This document shows, in pieces, positions 12,820 through 22,904 of a stretch of 64,000 nt of DNA. The translations under genes and the position numbers were made by a program. The DNA is from Betaproteobacteria bacterium (GTDB taxonomy: Bacteria > Pseudomonadota > Gammaproteobacteria > Burkholderiales > Casimicrobiaceae). Below the pieces are notes generated by a model. The model was not told where the DNA came from and did no database searches. It was given only the letters and a program-made list of their open reading frames with translations. The stretch lies in contig JACPUX010000001.1 in assembly GCA_016192065.1 (NCBI GenBank), forward strand, positions 115,818 through 179,817. Direction: 5' to 3'. Numbering within the stretch: position 1 is the first letter of the stretch; every line of letters begins with the position of its first letter.

Positions 12820-14561
12820 CCGGCAAGCCTCTCTTGCGCCACTGTCTCGCCCGGCACCCGCCAACCGAGGCGGCGATGTTTGGCCAGATGCAGCGGCGTG
12901 CGCGAATAGGGCACGTTGTAGACGAAATTGTAGCGGGCGACGTGGTAACTCGGGTCGAAACCGTAGAAGTTGAGCCGCATGCGCTCCAGCTCCTCGGCGC
13001 GATAGGTCGCGAGCGGTTTCGCGGTTTCATCGTTGGCGCGGTGCTCGCGCTTCACCGCCAGGCGCCCATCGAGCGTGATGGAGGCCGCCAGCCCCGCCGC
13101 GTAGGCTTGTATGCGCTGTGCAAAGTCTACGCGGTCGCGCCCCAGCACCCCGTCGATGAGCCCCAAGGCCGCGGCTTCCGCTGCGCCTATGGGCAGGCGG
13201 TGCGACATGATGGCGCGCGCGCGCTCCCAGCCCACGCGGCGGGGCAAGAGGTAAGTCCAGTATTCCGAGCCGTAGAGATTGCCCATGCTCTTGTAGTGCG
13301 GGTTCAGAACCACGCCTGGGGCAGCATAGACCTGGTCGGCGGCGAGCGCCAGGAACACCCCCCCCGCGCCGGCATTGCCGCGCATCGCCGCCAGCGTCCA
13401 TTGGCGGCTGGTGCTGAGGATTTCCAGGGTGAGGTCGTCCATGGCGTTGATGTTGGCCCAGGACTCATCGGCGCCGTAACCCGAAGCTTCGATGGTGTTG
13501 AGGTGAATGCCATTGGACCAGAAATCCGCCCCGCCCAGTAGAAGCAGCACCCGGGTGGGCCGCTCCTTCGCCGCGCGCAGCGCTTCCACCAGACGCTGAC
13601 ACTGGCGCGTGGACATAGCGCCGTTGTAGAAGTCGAAAGACAACATGCCCACGCCGTCGGCTTCTTGGTAATAAATGTCGCGATAGGTCTCGTTGCCCTT
13701 GCCCTCGGCGGGTAATGCGAGCTCGGGCAGCGCCGCGGCGGCTTCGCCCAAGGCAAAGGTGGCGGGGAGCTTGAGTGCCAGGCCATCGGCGCGCTTTTCC
13801 TTGAGCTGCCCCAGCCAAAGCGCGCCATCGCGCGTGGCGCGCAGGATGGCCCCCTCGCGGCGGCCCAGGAGCGCACCGGGCTCGCCGCGCAAGGCACTCT
13901 CGGGGTGGGCGTCGAAGAGATACCAGTCGCGCCCGGCCAGGTGGTCGAGCACACCCGGCGTGCCGTCGGCGGCACGTATGCGGGCGAGGATGGTCGTGGT
14001 GCTGTCCGATGCCCAATCGATGCGCCGGTTTTCCTGTTTCATCAGCGGTCGCAGGCGTCCGCGTACGCCGGGGCGCGCGTAGTCGAGTGGCCGCGGCTTG
14101 AAGCTTGGGTCGCCAAGCTTGCCCAGTGCTTCGAACACGCAGCGCAGTGCCGCCTCGGTCACCTCGTGGCGATAGATGCTGCTCTTGCGCGCGGCACGCA
14201 AAGGAAAGGTCGCGGTGGCCCAGATGTCACCCGCATCCATTTCGCCATTGGCTTGCAAGAGCGTGACGCCCCACTCGGTTTCGCCTTCCTGTATCGCCCA
14301 ATCGAGCGAGGATGGGCCACGGTCGCCCTCGATGCCCGGATGCACGATCCAGGTGAGGTATCGACCCCAGATCGCCTCGGGCAGCGCACGCTTCAAAAAC
14401 GGCGCGATGATGAGTTCGGGCTGAAAAAGTTCGACCGCTTCGAGACTCACTTCGTCGTTGACGTCGAACTCGATCGACAGCTCATGGCCGCGCGCGGAAA
14501 GCTCCACGTACAGACGCTGGGCGAGGCTATTGAAGCTGTGGGTCAAGAGCAGAATACGCAT
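12816..14561 (-). CDS. hypX: Hydrogenase maturation factor HypX/HoxX (CO-ligand synthesis)
   Basis: A 581-residue two-domain protein. The N-terminal part (about residues 1-200) resembles formyltransferases (MRILLLTHSFNSL; IVHPGIEGDRGPSSLDWA). The C-terminal part (about 270-540) is an enoyl-CoA hydratase/isomerase fold (LLLLGGADFWSNGIHLN, MRGNAGAGGVFLALAADQVY). HypX converts a formyl group to the CO ligand of the NiFe site under oxygen, so its presence suggests hydrogenase assembly in air. The start lies two bases after the hypE stop. Confidence 0.93.
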   Translation of the reverse strand: MRILLLTHSFNSLAQRLYVELSARGHELSIEFDVNDEVSLEAVELFQPELIIAPFLKRALPEAIWGRYLTWIVHPGIEGDRGPSSLDWAIQEGETEWGVTLLQANGEMDAGDIWATATFPLRAARKSSIYRHEVTEAALRCVFEALGKLGDPSFKPRPLDYARPGVRGRLRPLMKQENRRIDWASDSTTTILARIRAADGTPGVLDHLAGRDWYLFDAHPESALRGEPGALLGRREGAILRATRDGALWLGQLKEKRADGLALKLPATFALGEAAAALPELALPAEGKGNETYRDIYYQEADGVGMLSFDFYNGAMSTRQCQRLVEALRAAKERPTRVLLLLGGADFWSNGIHLNTIEASGYGADESWANINAMDDLTLEILSTSRQWTLAAMRGNAGAGGVFLALAADQVYAAPGVVLNPHYKSMGNLYGSEYWTYLLPRRVGWERARAIMSHRLPIGAAEAAALGLIDGVLGRDRVDFAQRIQAYAAGLAASITLDGRLAVKREHRANDETAKPLATYRAEELERMRLNFYGFDPSYHVARYNFVYNVPYSRTPLHLAKHRRLGWRVPGETVAQERLAG

Positions 14562-14563
14562 GG

Positions 14564-15610
14564 TCAGCAGATTCTCGGGAGTTGTTCGCCGGTCAGCCAA
14601 TCCACCACCCGCCGACCGCCAAACGCCGTTTCCATTTGCACGAAGTGCTGACTGTCCTCGATGACCTGGCCGACGATCGCCGCGTCGCGCCCCAGCGGGT
14701 GAGCCCGCATGGCGGCGAGCAAGGCCTGGGCGTCGGCGGCGGAGCAGATGGCGACGAGTTTACCTTCGTTGGCGACATACAAGGGGTCGAGGCCCAAGAG
14801 TTCGCAGGCCGCGGCAACTTCTTCACGCACCGGCAGGGCGCGCTCTTCGAGCACCATGCCCACGCCCGATTGCCGGGCGATTTCGTTGAGCGTGGTGGCC
14901 AGGCCGCCACGAGTGGGGTCGCGCAAAACGCCGATGCCGGGCACGGCGGCGAGCATGGCGGCGACCAGTTCGTGCAAGGCGGCGGTGTCAGAGACGATGC
15001 TGGTGGCGAATTGCAGGTTCTCGCGCAGCGACAGGATGGCCATGCCGTGATCACCAAGATAACCGCTCACCAGAATGGCGTCGCCCGGACGCGCTCTATC
15101 GCCGGAGATTTCCACCCCTTCGGGCACCACGCCGATGCCGGTGGTGGTGATGAACACACCATCGCCTTTGCCGCGCTCCACGACCTTGGTGTCGCCGGTG
15201 ACGATGGGCACGCCCGCCTCGCGCGCCGCCTGCGCCATCGATCGCACGATGCGCCGCAAGTCGGCAAGGGCGAAACCTTCTTCCAGAATGAAACCCGCCG
15301 ACAGCGCCACCGGCCGCGCGCCGCACATGGCGACATCGTTGAGAGTGCCATGCACCGACAGGCAGCCGATGTCGCCACCCGGAAAAAACAGCGGGCTCAC
15401 CACATGGCTGTCGGTGGCCATGACCACGCGGCCTTTGAGTTCGGCGAGCTTCGCCTGGTCGTTGGCCTGACGCAAGTACTCGTTGTCGAATTCGGCCAGG
15501 AAGAGCTCCTCGATCAATTGCGCCATGGCCCGCCCGCCAGCGCCGTGAGACAGGTCGACCAGGCCGTGTTTGAAATCGACCGGCCGCAAATAGTCACTCC
15601 GCCGGCTCAC
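14564..15610 (-). CDS. hypE: Hydrogenase maturation factor HypE (carbamoyl dehydratase)
   Basis: A 348-residue PurM-like ATPase that dehydrates the carbamoyl group to the cyanide ligand of the NiFe centre. It shows LSHGAGGRAM at the N terminus, TDSHVVSPLFFPGGDIG, GDTKVVERG and DPTRGGLAT. It ends with the catalytic Cys in PRIC, the usual last residue of HypE, so the gene is intact. It is separated from hypD by 190 bp holding an inverted repeat, the only sizeable gap in the operon. Confidence 0.96.
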   Translation of the reverse strand: MSRRSDYLRPVDFKHGLVDLSHGAGGRAMAQLIEELFLAEFDNEYLRQANDQAKLAELKGRVVMATDSHVVSPLFFPGGDIGCLSVHGTLNDVAMCGARPVALSAGFILEEGFALADLRRIVRSMAQAAREAGVPIVTGDTKVVERGKGDGVFITTTGIGVVPEGVEISGDRARPGDAILVSGYLGDHGMAILSLRENLQFATSIVSDTAALHELVAAMLAAVPGIGVLRDPTRGGLATTLNEIARQSGVGMVLEERALPVREEVAAACELLGLDPLYVANEGKLVAICSAADAQALLAAMRAHPLGRDAAIVGQVIEDSQHFVQMETAFGGRRVVDWLTGEQLPRIC

Positions 15611-15657
15611 GGTCTCGGTTCCCTATTTTCGCAGCCCGCGAAAACGGAAGACCCGCA

Positions 15658-15771
15658 GGGTGGATTAAGGATGCGCATCCACCAGGGAGACGCGGGTTGC
15701 CGCGTTGAGTCCGCGGCGCCCGCCGGCCGCGTCGCTTGGTGGACCCGACTCCGGCAAGCCTTTATCCACCC
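15658..15771. repeat. Inverted-repeat element between hypD and hypE
   Basis: A 114-bp imperfect palindrome in the only real gap of the hox/hyp operon. The outer arms GGGTGGATTAAGG and CCTTTATCCACCC match in 12 of 13 positions when one is reverse-complemented. Inner GGTGGA/TCCACC motifs repeat the theme (CATCCACC, TTGGTGGACC). The shape resembles the small GGTGGAT-type interspersed repeats of proteobacteria. No gene is seen inside. Confidence 0.65.
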
Positions 15772-15800
15772 TAGCTTCGGGGAAGTGGCCAGTGCTGCAC

Positions 15801-17033
15801 TCATGCCGCCCGCTCCTCGGGTTTGGCCGCGTCGCGATAGCGGCCGTAGCTGTAATACGCGGCGCAGGCGCCTTCGTTGGAGACCATGCAGGAACCGATC
15901 GGGGTCTGCGGGGTGCAGACCGTACCGAAGGCCTTGCAGTCTTTGGGCGTCGTCACCCCGCGCAGAATGGCGCCGCACTCGCAGGCTTTGTTGTCGGGCA
16001 CCGCGTGGTATTCAAGGCCGAAGCGCCGCTCGGCGTCGAAATCCTGGTAGCGCCGATGGATGCGCAAGGCGCCGTAAGGCACTTCGCCCAAGCCCCGCCA
16101 CTCGAAACTGGGACGCAGCTCGAACACCTCGGCCACGAGCTTTTGCGCCTTGCGATTGCCTTCGCGGGTGACCGCCCGGGAAAACTCGTTTTCCACTTCG
16201 CAGCGACCTTCGTTGACCTGACGCACCAGCATCAAGGTCGCCTGCAAGACATCGAGCGGCTCGAAGCCGGCAATCACCACCGGCTTCTGGTACTCCTCGG
16301 CGAAAAATTCATAAGGCTGGCTGCCGATGATGGTGGAGACGTGCGAAGGACCGATGAAGGCATCGAGCGGCACGGTGCCCAGACGACGCACCTGCGGCGC
16401 GTCGAGGATGTTTTGGATCGCGGCCGGAGTGAGCACATGATTGCAGAAGACACTGAAGTTGGTCAGTCCCTCGCGCGCCGCCGCCTGAATGGCCACGGCC
16501 GTAGGCGGTGTGGTGGTCTCGAAGCCGATGGCGAAGAAGACCACTTCGCGCTGCGGATTGTCCCGGGCGATCTTCAGCGCATCGGCCGAGGAATAGACCA
16601 TGCGGATGTCTGCACCTTGCGCCTTGGCCTTGAGCAGGCTCATGGGGGTAGCTTCCCCCCGCGCCCCTTCCGGGGGATGGAGATCATTAGGGTTCGCGTG
16701 CTGCGCCCGCTCCGTCGATTGGCCCATGCCCTTGGACGCCGGCACGCGCAGCGTGTCGCCGTAGGTGCACAGAATCACGCCGCGCCGGGTGGCCAGGTCG
16801 ATGGCGTTGTCGATGCGCCCTATGGGCAGCACACAGACGGGACAGCCGGGACCATGAATGAAGCGGATTGCCGCCGGCAAGAGTTCGGCGATGCCATAGC
16901 GCGAAATCGCATGGGTGTGCCCGCCGCAAAACTCCATGATGCGGTACTCGCGCCCAGGCTGAAGCTCGGTTGCGATGGTGCGCGCCAGCGCCCGGGCGAC
17001 TTCGCCATCGCGAAACTCGTCGACGAACTTCAC
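15801..17033 (-). CDS. hypD: Hydrogenase maturation factor HypD with an in-frame insertion
   Basis: A 410-residue Fe-S scaffold protein that carries the Fe(CN)2CO unit with HypC. The GTG start overlaps the hypC stop in GTGA. Conserved HypD features are visible: [31 protein letters not shown] and the C-terminal cysteines ([25 protein letters not shown]). The protein is about 30 residues longer than usual. The extra residues sit between RVPASKGM and [16 protein letters not shown], where homologues run on without a break, and are encoded by an 84-bp insertion (16641-16728). Frame and flanking motifs are intact, so the protein may still work. Confidence 0.95.
   Translation of the reverse strand: MKFVDEFRDGEVARALARTIATELQPGREYRIMEFCGGHTHAISRYGIAELLPAAIRFIHGPGCPVCVLPIGRIDNAIDLATRRGVILCTYGDTLRVPASKGMGQSTERAQHANPNDLHPPEGARGEATPMSLLKAKAQGADIRMVYSSADALKIARDNPQREVVFFAIGFETTTPPTAVAIQAAAREGLTNFSVFCNHVLTPAAIQNILDAPQVRRLGTVPLDAFIGPSHVSTIIGSQPYEFFAEEYQKPVVIAGFEPLDVLQATLMLVRQVNEGRCEVENEFSRAVTREGNRKAQKLVAEVFELRPSFEWRGLGEVPYGALRIHRRYQDFDAERRFGLEYHAVPDNKACECGAILRGVTTPKDCKAFGTVCTPQTPIGSCMVSNEGACAAYYSYGRYRDAAKPEERAA
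16641..16728 (-). repeat. 84-bp in-frame insertion inside hypD
   Basis: Between two copies of CATG on the minus strand lies a stretch that adds exactly 28 codons to hypD. It contains a GC-rich palindromic run (CATCCCCCGGAAGGGG, then GCGCGGGGGG) typical of small repeat elements rather than of coding sequence. The encoded residues are low in hydrophobics ([20 protein letters not shown]). Removing it restores the usual HypD junction. The CATG repetition could be a target-site duplication; that is inference. Confidence 0.65.
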
Positions 17034-17263
17034 AAGCTCTCCGCCGACAACGCGCCCATTTCCTTGAATAGGGCGAGCGTGCGTTGCGCTTCGTCGGGGT
17101 CGAGGCGCGAAATGGCATAACCGACGTGAACGATGACGTAGTCGCCCACCGTCACGCCTTCGACCAGGGCCAGTGAAATCTCTTTTCTTACGCCACCGAT
17201 GTCGGCAAGGGCCGAGTCCTCTGCGCCGACCTCCACTATCCTCACCGGAATCGCCAGACACAT
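17030..17263 (-). CDS. hypC: Hydrogenase maturation chaperone HypC
   Basis: A 77-residue small chaperone beginning MCLAIPVRI, the HypC/HupF signature; Cys2 is the functional residue that binds the Fe centre. It partners with HypD and hands the Fe(CN)2CO moiety to the large subunit precursor. Its stop overlaps the hypD GTG start, and it begins two bases after the hypF stop. Length and motif are normal. Confidence 0.96.
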   Translation of the reverse strand: MCLAIPVRIVEVGAEDSALADIGGVRKEISLALVEGVTVGDYVIVHVGYAISRLDPDEAQRTLALFKEMGALSAESL

Positions 17264-17265
17264 GC

Positions 17266-19593
17266 TTAAACTTCCTTGGTGGTTTGCTGCGCCACCCAGG
17301 CCTGGCCCAGGCTGATGCCGCCGTCGTTGGGTGGCGCGGCCTGGGCGCCGAGCACCCTGAGCCCAGCGGCTTCGAGTTTCTGGGTCAGCGCACCGCTCAA
17401 GATCTGGTTGAGAAAACAGCCCCCGCCCAGCGCGACGGTGCTCAAACTTTCACGTCGCGCGGCTTCGATGCACCAGTTGGCGAGCCCTGCCGCGACGGTG
17501 GCGTGAAACACTGCCGCGGCCCGTTCGACGGCTCTCGCCTCGGCGAGCCAGGCCAAAAGCGGCAGGAAGTCGAGCTGCCCGGCTTCCAGACGGTAGCCCT
17601 GCGCCAGTTGCTCGGCGGGGCCAAAACGCTCTGCCAGGCCTTCGAGGCGCATTGCCGCCTGTCCTTCGAAACTCATGATTTGCGCAATGCCCAAGAGGCC
17701 AGCCGCGGCATCGAAGACCCGGCCCAGGCTGCTGGTCTGTGGCAGGGCAGGCCCGGCGACGAGCCACTGGGTCAAAGCGGCCCCGGAACGCTGCGCAAAG
17801 CGCTGGGCGATTTCTTCGCCCCGCCCCAGGGTGTGCAACACTGCCGCGGCGAGGCGCCAGGGCTCGCGCGCCGCGCGATCGCCCCCGGGCAAGGGCAAAG
17901 GCCGCAAATGCCCGAGGCGGCGCATCTGGCCGCCGTCGAGATGCAAGAGTTCGCCCCCCCAGAGACCGCCGTCGCTGCCATAACCACTGCCGTCGCAGGC
18001 GAGCCCCAGCAAGGGGCCGCTCCAGCGATGCTCAGCGGCGATGGCGGCGATGTGGGCCTGATGGTGCTGCACGGCCACCAGAGGCACGCCGAGTTCCCGC
18101 GCCAACTCCTGCGCGAGGCGGGTGCTGGCATAGTCGGGATGGAGGTCGCAGGCGATGCGTTGCGGCCGGATCTCCAGCACCCGCAAAAGATGCGCCGCGG
18201 CCTCGCGCTGCGCCTGCCGGGTGCGGGTGTGATCGAGGTCGCCCAGATGTTGCGACAAGAAGGCCTCGCGGCCGCGCGTCACGCAAACCGTGTTCTTGAG
18301 ATGCGCGCCCAGAGCCAGCACCGCCGGCCCCTCCTGCGCCAGGAGAATAGGCGATGGGGTGTAGCCGCGGGCACGGCGCACAAAAGCTGGGGCGCCCCCG
18401 GGGGCGGCGCGCAGCACGGAATCATCGGCGCGCACGGCGATGGCGCGATCATGGCCGAGGTAGGCATCGGCGATACCGGCGAGTCGCGAAAAGGCCTCGG
18501 AGTCGTCGATCACCAACGGTTCGTCATGCGGATTGGCGCTGGTCATCACCAGCGCCAGCGCCTGCGATGCCTCGCGCCAGGCTGGGCCAGCCGGCCGCCC
18601 CGCGGCTTCGAAAAAGAGCAGGGCGTGTAGGGGTGTGTAGGGCAGCATCACCCCCAGCCAGGCGATGTCCGGCGCAATGCCGGGTAGCGCCGCCTCGGTC
18701 TCGGCGCGCTTCCTGAGCAGGACGATGGGTCGCTCCGGGCTTTGCAGCAAGGCCGCCTCTTGGGCGTCGACTTGCGCCAGCTCGCGCGCCGAGGCGACAT
18801 TGGCCAGCATCAGCGCGAAAGGCTTCTCTTCGCGCCCTTTCCGTTCCCTCAGCCGCGCGACCGCCGCCGCATTGCGGGCGTCGACGGCGAGGTGGTAACC
18901 GCCCAGACCCTTGATCGCCAGGATTTCGCCCGCATGCAGGCGTTGCAGTGTCGAAGCGATGGGGTCGTCACACGCGATGCGCTTGCCCGCAGCATCGGCG
19001 AGACTAAGGCGCGGCCCGCAATCAGGACAGCCATTGGCCTGGGCATGAAAGCGCCGGTCGGCGGGATGGGCATATTCGGCCGCACAGTTCGGGCATAGGG
19101 CAAAAGCTGCCATGCTGGTCTGTGGCCGGTCGTAAGGCAGGCTTCGGGTAAGCGTGAAGCGCGGCCCGCAATAGGTGCAGTTGATGAAGGCGTGGCGGTA
19201 GCGGCGATTGCGCCGGTCGAAGAGCTCTTCAAGGCAGTCCGGGCAGGTGGCCAGGTCCGGCCCGATTTCGGTCTGAGCAAGGCCCGGACGGCTCTCGACG
19301 ATGCGAAACCCGGGTGTCCAACACACCTCGTCTCCCAAAGGCAACTCGATGATGCCGTCGATGCGCGCCGTGGCCGGCGCCTCGCGCCCGAGCCGCTCCT
19401 GAAACGCTTGAAGCACCTCGCGCTCGCCGCTCACCAGCACTTCGACACCTGCCGCGGTGTTCTGCACCCAGCCCTCGAGCGCGAGTTCCCGCGCCAGGCG
19501 ATAGACGAAAGGCCGAAAGCCCACGCCTTGCACGCGACCGCGCACCAGCAGACGCTGGGCGGCGAGGGCGGGGGCGAGGGCAGGCAGGGCCAT
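17266..19593 (-). CDS. hypF: Carbamoyltransferase HypF
   Basis: A 775-residue maturation enzyme that makes carbamoyl-AMP and transfers the carbamoyl group to HypE. Domains in order: acylphosphatase ([18 protein letters not shown], residues 15-100); zinc-finger region with paired CPDC/CTYC/CPNC/CPDC motifs (about 115-190); YrdC-like domain ([20 protein letters not shown]); and a Kae1-like domain with HHQAHIAA and [16 protein letters not shown]. The start at 19593 was chosen over a longer frame because residues upstream overlap hypB without homology. It lies 22 bp after hypB. Confidence 0.96.
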   Translation of the reverse strand: MALPALAPALAAQRLLVRGRVQGVGFRPFVYRLARELALEGWVQNTAAGVEVLVSGEREVLQAFQERLGREAPATARIDGIIELPLGDEVCWTPGFRIVESRPGLAQTEIGPDLATCPDCLEELFDRRNRRYRHAFINCTYCGPRFTLTRSLPYDRPQTSMAAFALCPNCAAEYAHPADRRFHAQANGCPDCGPRLSLADAAGKRIACDDPIASTLQRLHAGEILAIKGLGGYHLAVDARNAAAVARLRERKGREEKPFALMLANVASARELAQVDAQEAALLQSPERPIVLLRKRAETEAALPGIAPDIAWLGVMLPYTPLHALLFFEAAGRPAGPAWREASQALALVMTSANPHDEPLVIDDSEAFSRLAGIADAYLGHDRAIAVRADDSVLRAAPGGAPAFVRRARGYTPSPILLAQEGPAVLALGAHLKNTVCVTRGREAFLSQHLGDLDHTRTRQAQREAAAHLLRVLEIRPQRIACDLHPDYASTRLAQELARELGVPLVAVQHHQAHIAAIAAEHRWSGPLLGLACDGSGYGSDGGLWGGELLHLDGGQMRRLGHLRPLPLPGGDRAAREPWRLAAAVLHTLGRGEEIAQRFAQRSGAALTQWLVAGPALPQTSSLGRVFDAAAGLLGIAQIMSFEGQAAMRLEGLAERFGPAEQLAQGYRLEAGQLDFLPLLAWLAEARAVERAAAVFHATVAAGLANWCIEAARRESLSTVALGGGCFLNQILSGALTQKLEAAGLRVLGAQAAPPNDGGISLGQAWVAQQTTKEV

Positions 19594-19615
19594 GGTCGAT
19601 AGCTCGGAAAGAAAC

Positions 19616-20605
19616 TCAGTGCCCGTGCGTGTGGGCGCGAGCTCGCGCCGCGCCGCAGCCGGCACGCAACCAGGCGAGCCAGGCGTCGAGCCCCTCGCCG
19701 GTGGTGGCGGCGAGTTGCAAGATTTCGAGGCGGGGATTCACTCGCCGTGCATGGGCGAGGCAGGCCGGGAGATCGAAACTCAAGTGCGGCAAGAGGTCGA
19801 CCTTGGTGACGATCATCAGATCCGCGGCGCGGAACATGTTGGGGTACTTGAGGGGTTTGTCCTCGCCCTCGGTGACCGAGAGGATCACCACTTTGTGCGC
19901 CTCGCCCAAATCGAAATCGGCGGGGCAGACGAGATTGCCGACATTCTCGATCAGCAGCAGCCCGCCGGCGGCCAGCGGCAGGCGCTCGAAGGCCTGGCCG
20001 ACCATCGAGGCATCGAGGTGGCAGCCCTTGCCCGTATTGACCTGGATGGCGGGTACGCCGGTGGCGCGAATGCGCTCGGCATCGACCGAAGTTTGCTGGT
20101 CACCTTCGATCACCGCTGCGGGCAGTTCGCCCGCCAAGCGCTCCAGGGTCTTCACCAGCAGCGTGGTCTTGCCCGAGCCGGGACTCGAAACCAGGTTAAT
20201 GGCGAAGACGCCATGCGCGGCAAAATGATTCCGGTTGATCTCGGCCAGCGCATTATTTTTGCCCAGGATATCGGTCTCGATCTGCACCATACGTTCCTGA
20301 CTGAGGCCAGGCGCATGTGCCGCCGCCGGGCCGAGCCCGTAATGAAGCGCCGCGGGGGCGCCCGCCTCCGCGGTTTCGTGCGTGTGGCCATGTTCGCCGG
20401 CATGCACATGCGCATGCGCGTGGGTGCTGCCGTCGGCGTGGGTGTGCGGGTGCTCATGAAAACGGCCCACCACCGGCGCCTTTCCATGATCGTGCGCGCC
20501 TTCGCCATGTACATGCCGGAACACCGTGCCGTCTTCGCGCACATGCGCGTGCTCGCCACCCTCGATCCGGACTTCGCCTTCACCGCAACCGCATACTGTG
20601 CACAT
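19616..20605 (-). CDS. hypB: Nickel-inserting GTPase HypB
   Basis: A 329-residue nickel chaperone/GTPase. It begins MCTVCGCG, the high-affinity nickel site. A long His-rich arm follows ([38 protein letters not shown]) that can store nickel, and then the G domain with P-loop [26 protein letters not shown] and VTKVDLLPH. The extreme C terminus adds another His run (HTHGH), which is unusual. It acts with HypA to load Ni into the hydrogenase large subunit. Confidence 0.96.
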   Translation of the reverse strand: MCTVCGCGEGEVRIEGGEHAHVREDGTVFRHVHGEGAHDHGKAPVVGRFHEHPHTHADGSTHAHAHVHAGEHGHTHETAEAGAPAALHYGLGPAAAHAPGLSQERMVQIETDILGKNNALAEINRNHFAAHGVFAINLVSSPGSGKTTLLVKTLERLAGELPAAVIEGDQQTSVDAERIRATGVPAIQVNTGKGCHLDASMVGQAFERLPLAAGGLLLIENVGNLVCPADFDLGEAHKVVILSVTEGEDKPLKYPNMFRAADLMIVTKVDLLPHLSFDLPACLAHARRVNPRLEILQLAATTGEGLDAWLAWLRAGCGAARARAHTHGH

Positions 20606-20615
20606 GCCGCACTCC

Positions 20616-20957
20616 TCAATCGACCAGAAGGTCCTTGATCCTCATCTCATCCCCTCCCTGCACCTGTAACTCGATGCTGCCACAGTCCGGGCAGGTCGCC
20701 AGTTCGGTGGCGACTTCAACCGCCTTCCCGCAGGGAAAGCACCAGGCACGTCCGGGCAAGAAGATGATCTCCAGCGCCGCGCCCGCCGCCACGCTGCCGC
20801 GGGTGACGGCATCGAAACAAAAGCGCAGAGACTCGACTTCCACCCCCGAGAGCCGCCCGATCTCCAGGCGCACTTCCTTGACGTGCCTAAAGCCCTCGCG
20901 CTGCGCCGCATCCTCGATGACCTGCAACACGCCTTCGGCGAGCGACATCTCATGCAT
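20616..20957 (-). CDS. hypA: Nickel/zinc metallochaperone HypA
   Basis: A 113-residue protein with the invariant MHE nickel-binding N terminus and a zinc site made of two CxxC motifs (CFPC and CPDC). It delivers nickel together with HypB. The start MHEMSLAEG at 20957 overlaps the end of hoxV by eight bases; longer frames upstream lie inside hoxV. Confidence 0.95.
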   Translation of the reverse strand: MHEMSLAEGVLQVIEDAAQREGFRHVKEVRLEIGRLSGVEVESLRFCFDAVTRGSVAAGAALEIIFLPGRAWCFPCGKAVEVATELATCPDCGSIELQVQGGDEMRIKDLLVD

Positions 20958-22107
20958 TGTGCACCTCCAGCGTCCAAGCCACGCAGGGGTCGAGTGCGTA
21001 AGCGAGGAACGCGCCGCGCGCCTTCGCGTCCTCGCTGTTGGCGGCGGGCGTGCCGGCGAGACCCTGCACCCAGGCACCCTGGGGATGGAAGTTCCACTCC
21101 GTCGGCGCGACGATGGTCAAATGCACAAGCACATCATCGGCGAGTTGCACTTGATGCAGCAAGAGGCCGCGCGCCGTCTCCACCGCCCCGAGGCTCGTCT
21201 GTCCCGCGGCCCAGGCTCGGGTTTGCCCTGCTTGAGGCTCGCCCCCAGCCAGCCGGCGCAAGGATTCAGGCATCTGGGCCAGTTCGGCGAGGCGCGCGAG
21301 GATACGCAGACCTGCGCTTGCGCCGCGCTGGGCCAGCCAGTCTTGCACCAGCGGCGCAGCGCGTTGCCGCGCCAGGGCGCCGGTTTCGGCGGGCTGCCCT
21401 TGAAGACTGGGCTGGCGGGCGAAGCCTTCGAGACTTAGCCACTCGCCACGCCAGGCTTCAGCTTCGGTCAGGGTGACCAGGGGAAGGCGGACATCGGCGA
21501 AGTCCTGGGCCAGTTTGGGTGCAAGCTGTTGCGCCAGCGGCGTGGGTTGCGCCGTGAGCCAGGCGTCGAGCGCGGCGAGGGATTCTCGCCCGCGCCACGC
21601 CTCCAGTCCCTCGCCGAAGAGCTTGTTGGTGAGGAAGTCTTCCAAGGCATCGGCAAGCTGCAACCAGGCCACCGCGGCGGCGGCATTGAGCGGCTGCGCC
21701 CACCAAGACTCGGCGCCGCCAGAAGCGACACGGGTCTGCTCGAATAGCCGACGCAGCTGTGCCAGTGTTCCCGCTTGCGGGACCGCCCCCGCGTGCTGCG
21801 GCAGATCGACGGTCAGGCGCCAGAGATGTTCACGCGCCGCTTCGGCGATCACCATCGCCTGGCGCTGGCAACACACCGCCGGACTGGGTTCGCGCGCCTG
21901 GGCCGCTTCGATGGCGCCGGCCAAGGCCACGGTTTGCGCCCGGCCGCAAAGGCTGAAGAGCAGCGCCACCGCGGCCAGGGCCACGCCCGTGCGCCGGCCT
22001 TCGAGGATGCGCCCGGCGAAAACTGGCCTCTCGGAGACGATGCGCGCGGCACGAATGTGGCCCTCGGCGCATTCCAATGACAAGCGCAGCCGCCCCTCGA
22101 GATTCAT
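20950..22107 (-). CDS. hoxV: Hydrogenase assembly scaffold HoxV/HupK
   Basis: A 385-residue protein distantly related to NiFe-hydrogenase large subunits (GRLRLSLECAEGHIRAARIV at the start, SLCGRAQTVA in place of the first CxxC motif, DPCVAW near the end in place of the second). It therefore cannot form a normal NiFe site. In R. eutropha HoxV acts as a scaffold for the Fe(CN)2CO cofactor. It overlaps hoxQ (ATGA) and hypA. Confidence 0.88.
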   Translation of the reverse strand: MNLEGRLRLSLECAEGHIRAARIVSERPVFAGRILEGRRTGVALAAVALLFSLCGRAQTVALAGAIEAAQAREPSPAVCCQRQAMVIAEAAREHLWRLTVDLPQHAGAVPQAGTLAQLRRLFEQTRVASGGAESWWAQPLNAAAAVAWLQLADALEDFLTNKLFGEGLEAWRGRESLAALDAWLTAQPTPLAQQLAPKLAQDFADVRLPLVTLTEAEAWRGEWLSLEGFARQPSLQGQPAETGALARQRAAPLVQDWLAQRGASAGLRILARLAELAQMPESLRRLAGGEPQAGQTRAWAAGQTSLGAVETARGLLLHQVQLADDVLVHLTIVAPTEWNFHPQGAWVQGLAGTPAANSEDAKARGAFLAYALDPCVAWTLEVHNA

Positions 22108-22904
22108 GAGCTTTCGAGCCCTTCCTGGGTTTCGCTTGGCGCGCCGCCGACCAGGCCGCGCAGGCGCGCGATGGTGCCCGCCAGTTCAGTGACACTGGCC
22201 GCGGCGCACTCGGGCAAGACCCCGATCTCCAGAGTATCGAGCTGGACCCGCGCGTTGGCGTCGAGGTATTGCACGCGCCAAACGCGCTGCCAGCGTGTAC
22301 TGGTGATCTGCCGCAGGAGCTGCCCTTCCAGGCGGCCAAGGACCGCTGCCGCGCCCAGGGCCTGGGTCAGGGCACGCCCGGCTTCGGGATCCAGAGCGGG
22401 CACGCTCAGGTTGAACACCCGCGTCTCGCGCACGCCCGCAGTGAGGCCCAGGCGCAAGTCTGCCCAAAGTTCTGCCAGCCCGGGCGCCGGGGGCTCCTGC
22501 GGCATCGCCCGCGGTGGCCGGGCCACCGTCGCGGCATGGATGGCAATCCGCGCCGGACAACGCGTCAATTCCAGTTGCCAAGCCCCAGAAGGCGCCTGGC
22601 CTGCTTGGGGGCGCACGAGCCATAGGCCGGGCAGGCTGGCCTCGTTCACCGACCACAGCGTTTCGCCGGCCGGAGCCTGAAGTTCGAGACTCAGAGGTGA
22701 GGTGGCGAAAAGCGCGGGGAGGAAAGGGTCGCCCGCCAGGGCCACAGCCGAGAGTTCCAGCGACGCGCCGGAGTCCATGTCTGATGTCGTGTCCCAGAGG
22801 GCAAGCAGGCGCTCCACAAGGCCCGCCGTCCTGGCCGCGGTTGCGGGCAGGCGCCGCCTGGGCGGTGAGACTTCCTTGGGTCGGGATAAGGCGAGCGAAT
22901 TCAT
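22104..22904 (-). CDS. hoxQ: Hydrogenase accessory protein HoxQ/HupH family
   Basis: A 266-residue protein, first gene of the maturation operon. Two related segments, ETLWSVNEASLPGLWLVRPQ (about residue 90) and ITSTRWQRVWRVQYLDANAR (about 215), fit the repeated HupH C-terminal domain. The second continues into VQLDTLEIGVLPE, which matches the HupH signature of a Trp-rich strand followed by a dicarboxylate motif. HupH/HoxQ helps small-subunit maturation of O2-tolerant uptake hydrogenases. The ATG at 22904 was chosen; the frame is open further upstream but without similarity. Absence of hoxK/G/Z upstream is notable. Confidence 0.8.
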   Translation of the reverse strand: MNSLALSRPKEVSPPRRRLPATAARTAGLVERLLALWDTTSDMDSGASLELSAVALAGDPFLPALFATSPLSLELQAPAGETLWSVNEASLPGLWLVRPQAGQAPSGAWQLELTRCPARIAIHAATVARPPRAMPQEPPAPGLAELWADLRLGLTAGVRETRVFNLSVPALDPEAGRALTQALGAAAVLGRLEGQLLRQITSTRWQRVWRVQYLDANARVQLDTLEIGVLPECAAASVTELAGTIARLRGLVGGAPSETQEGLESS

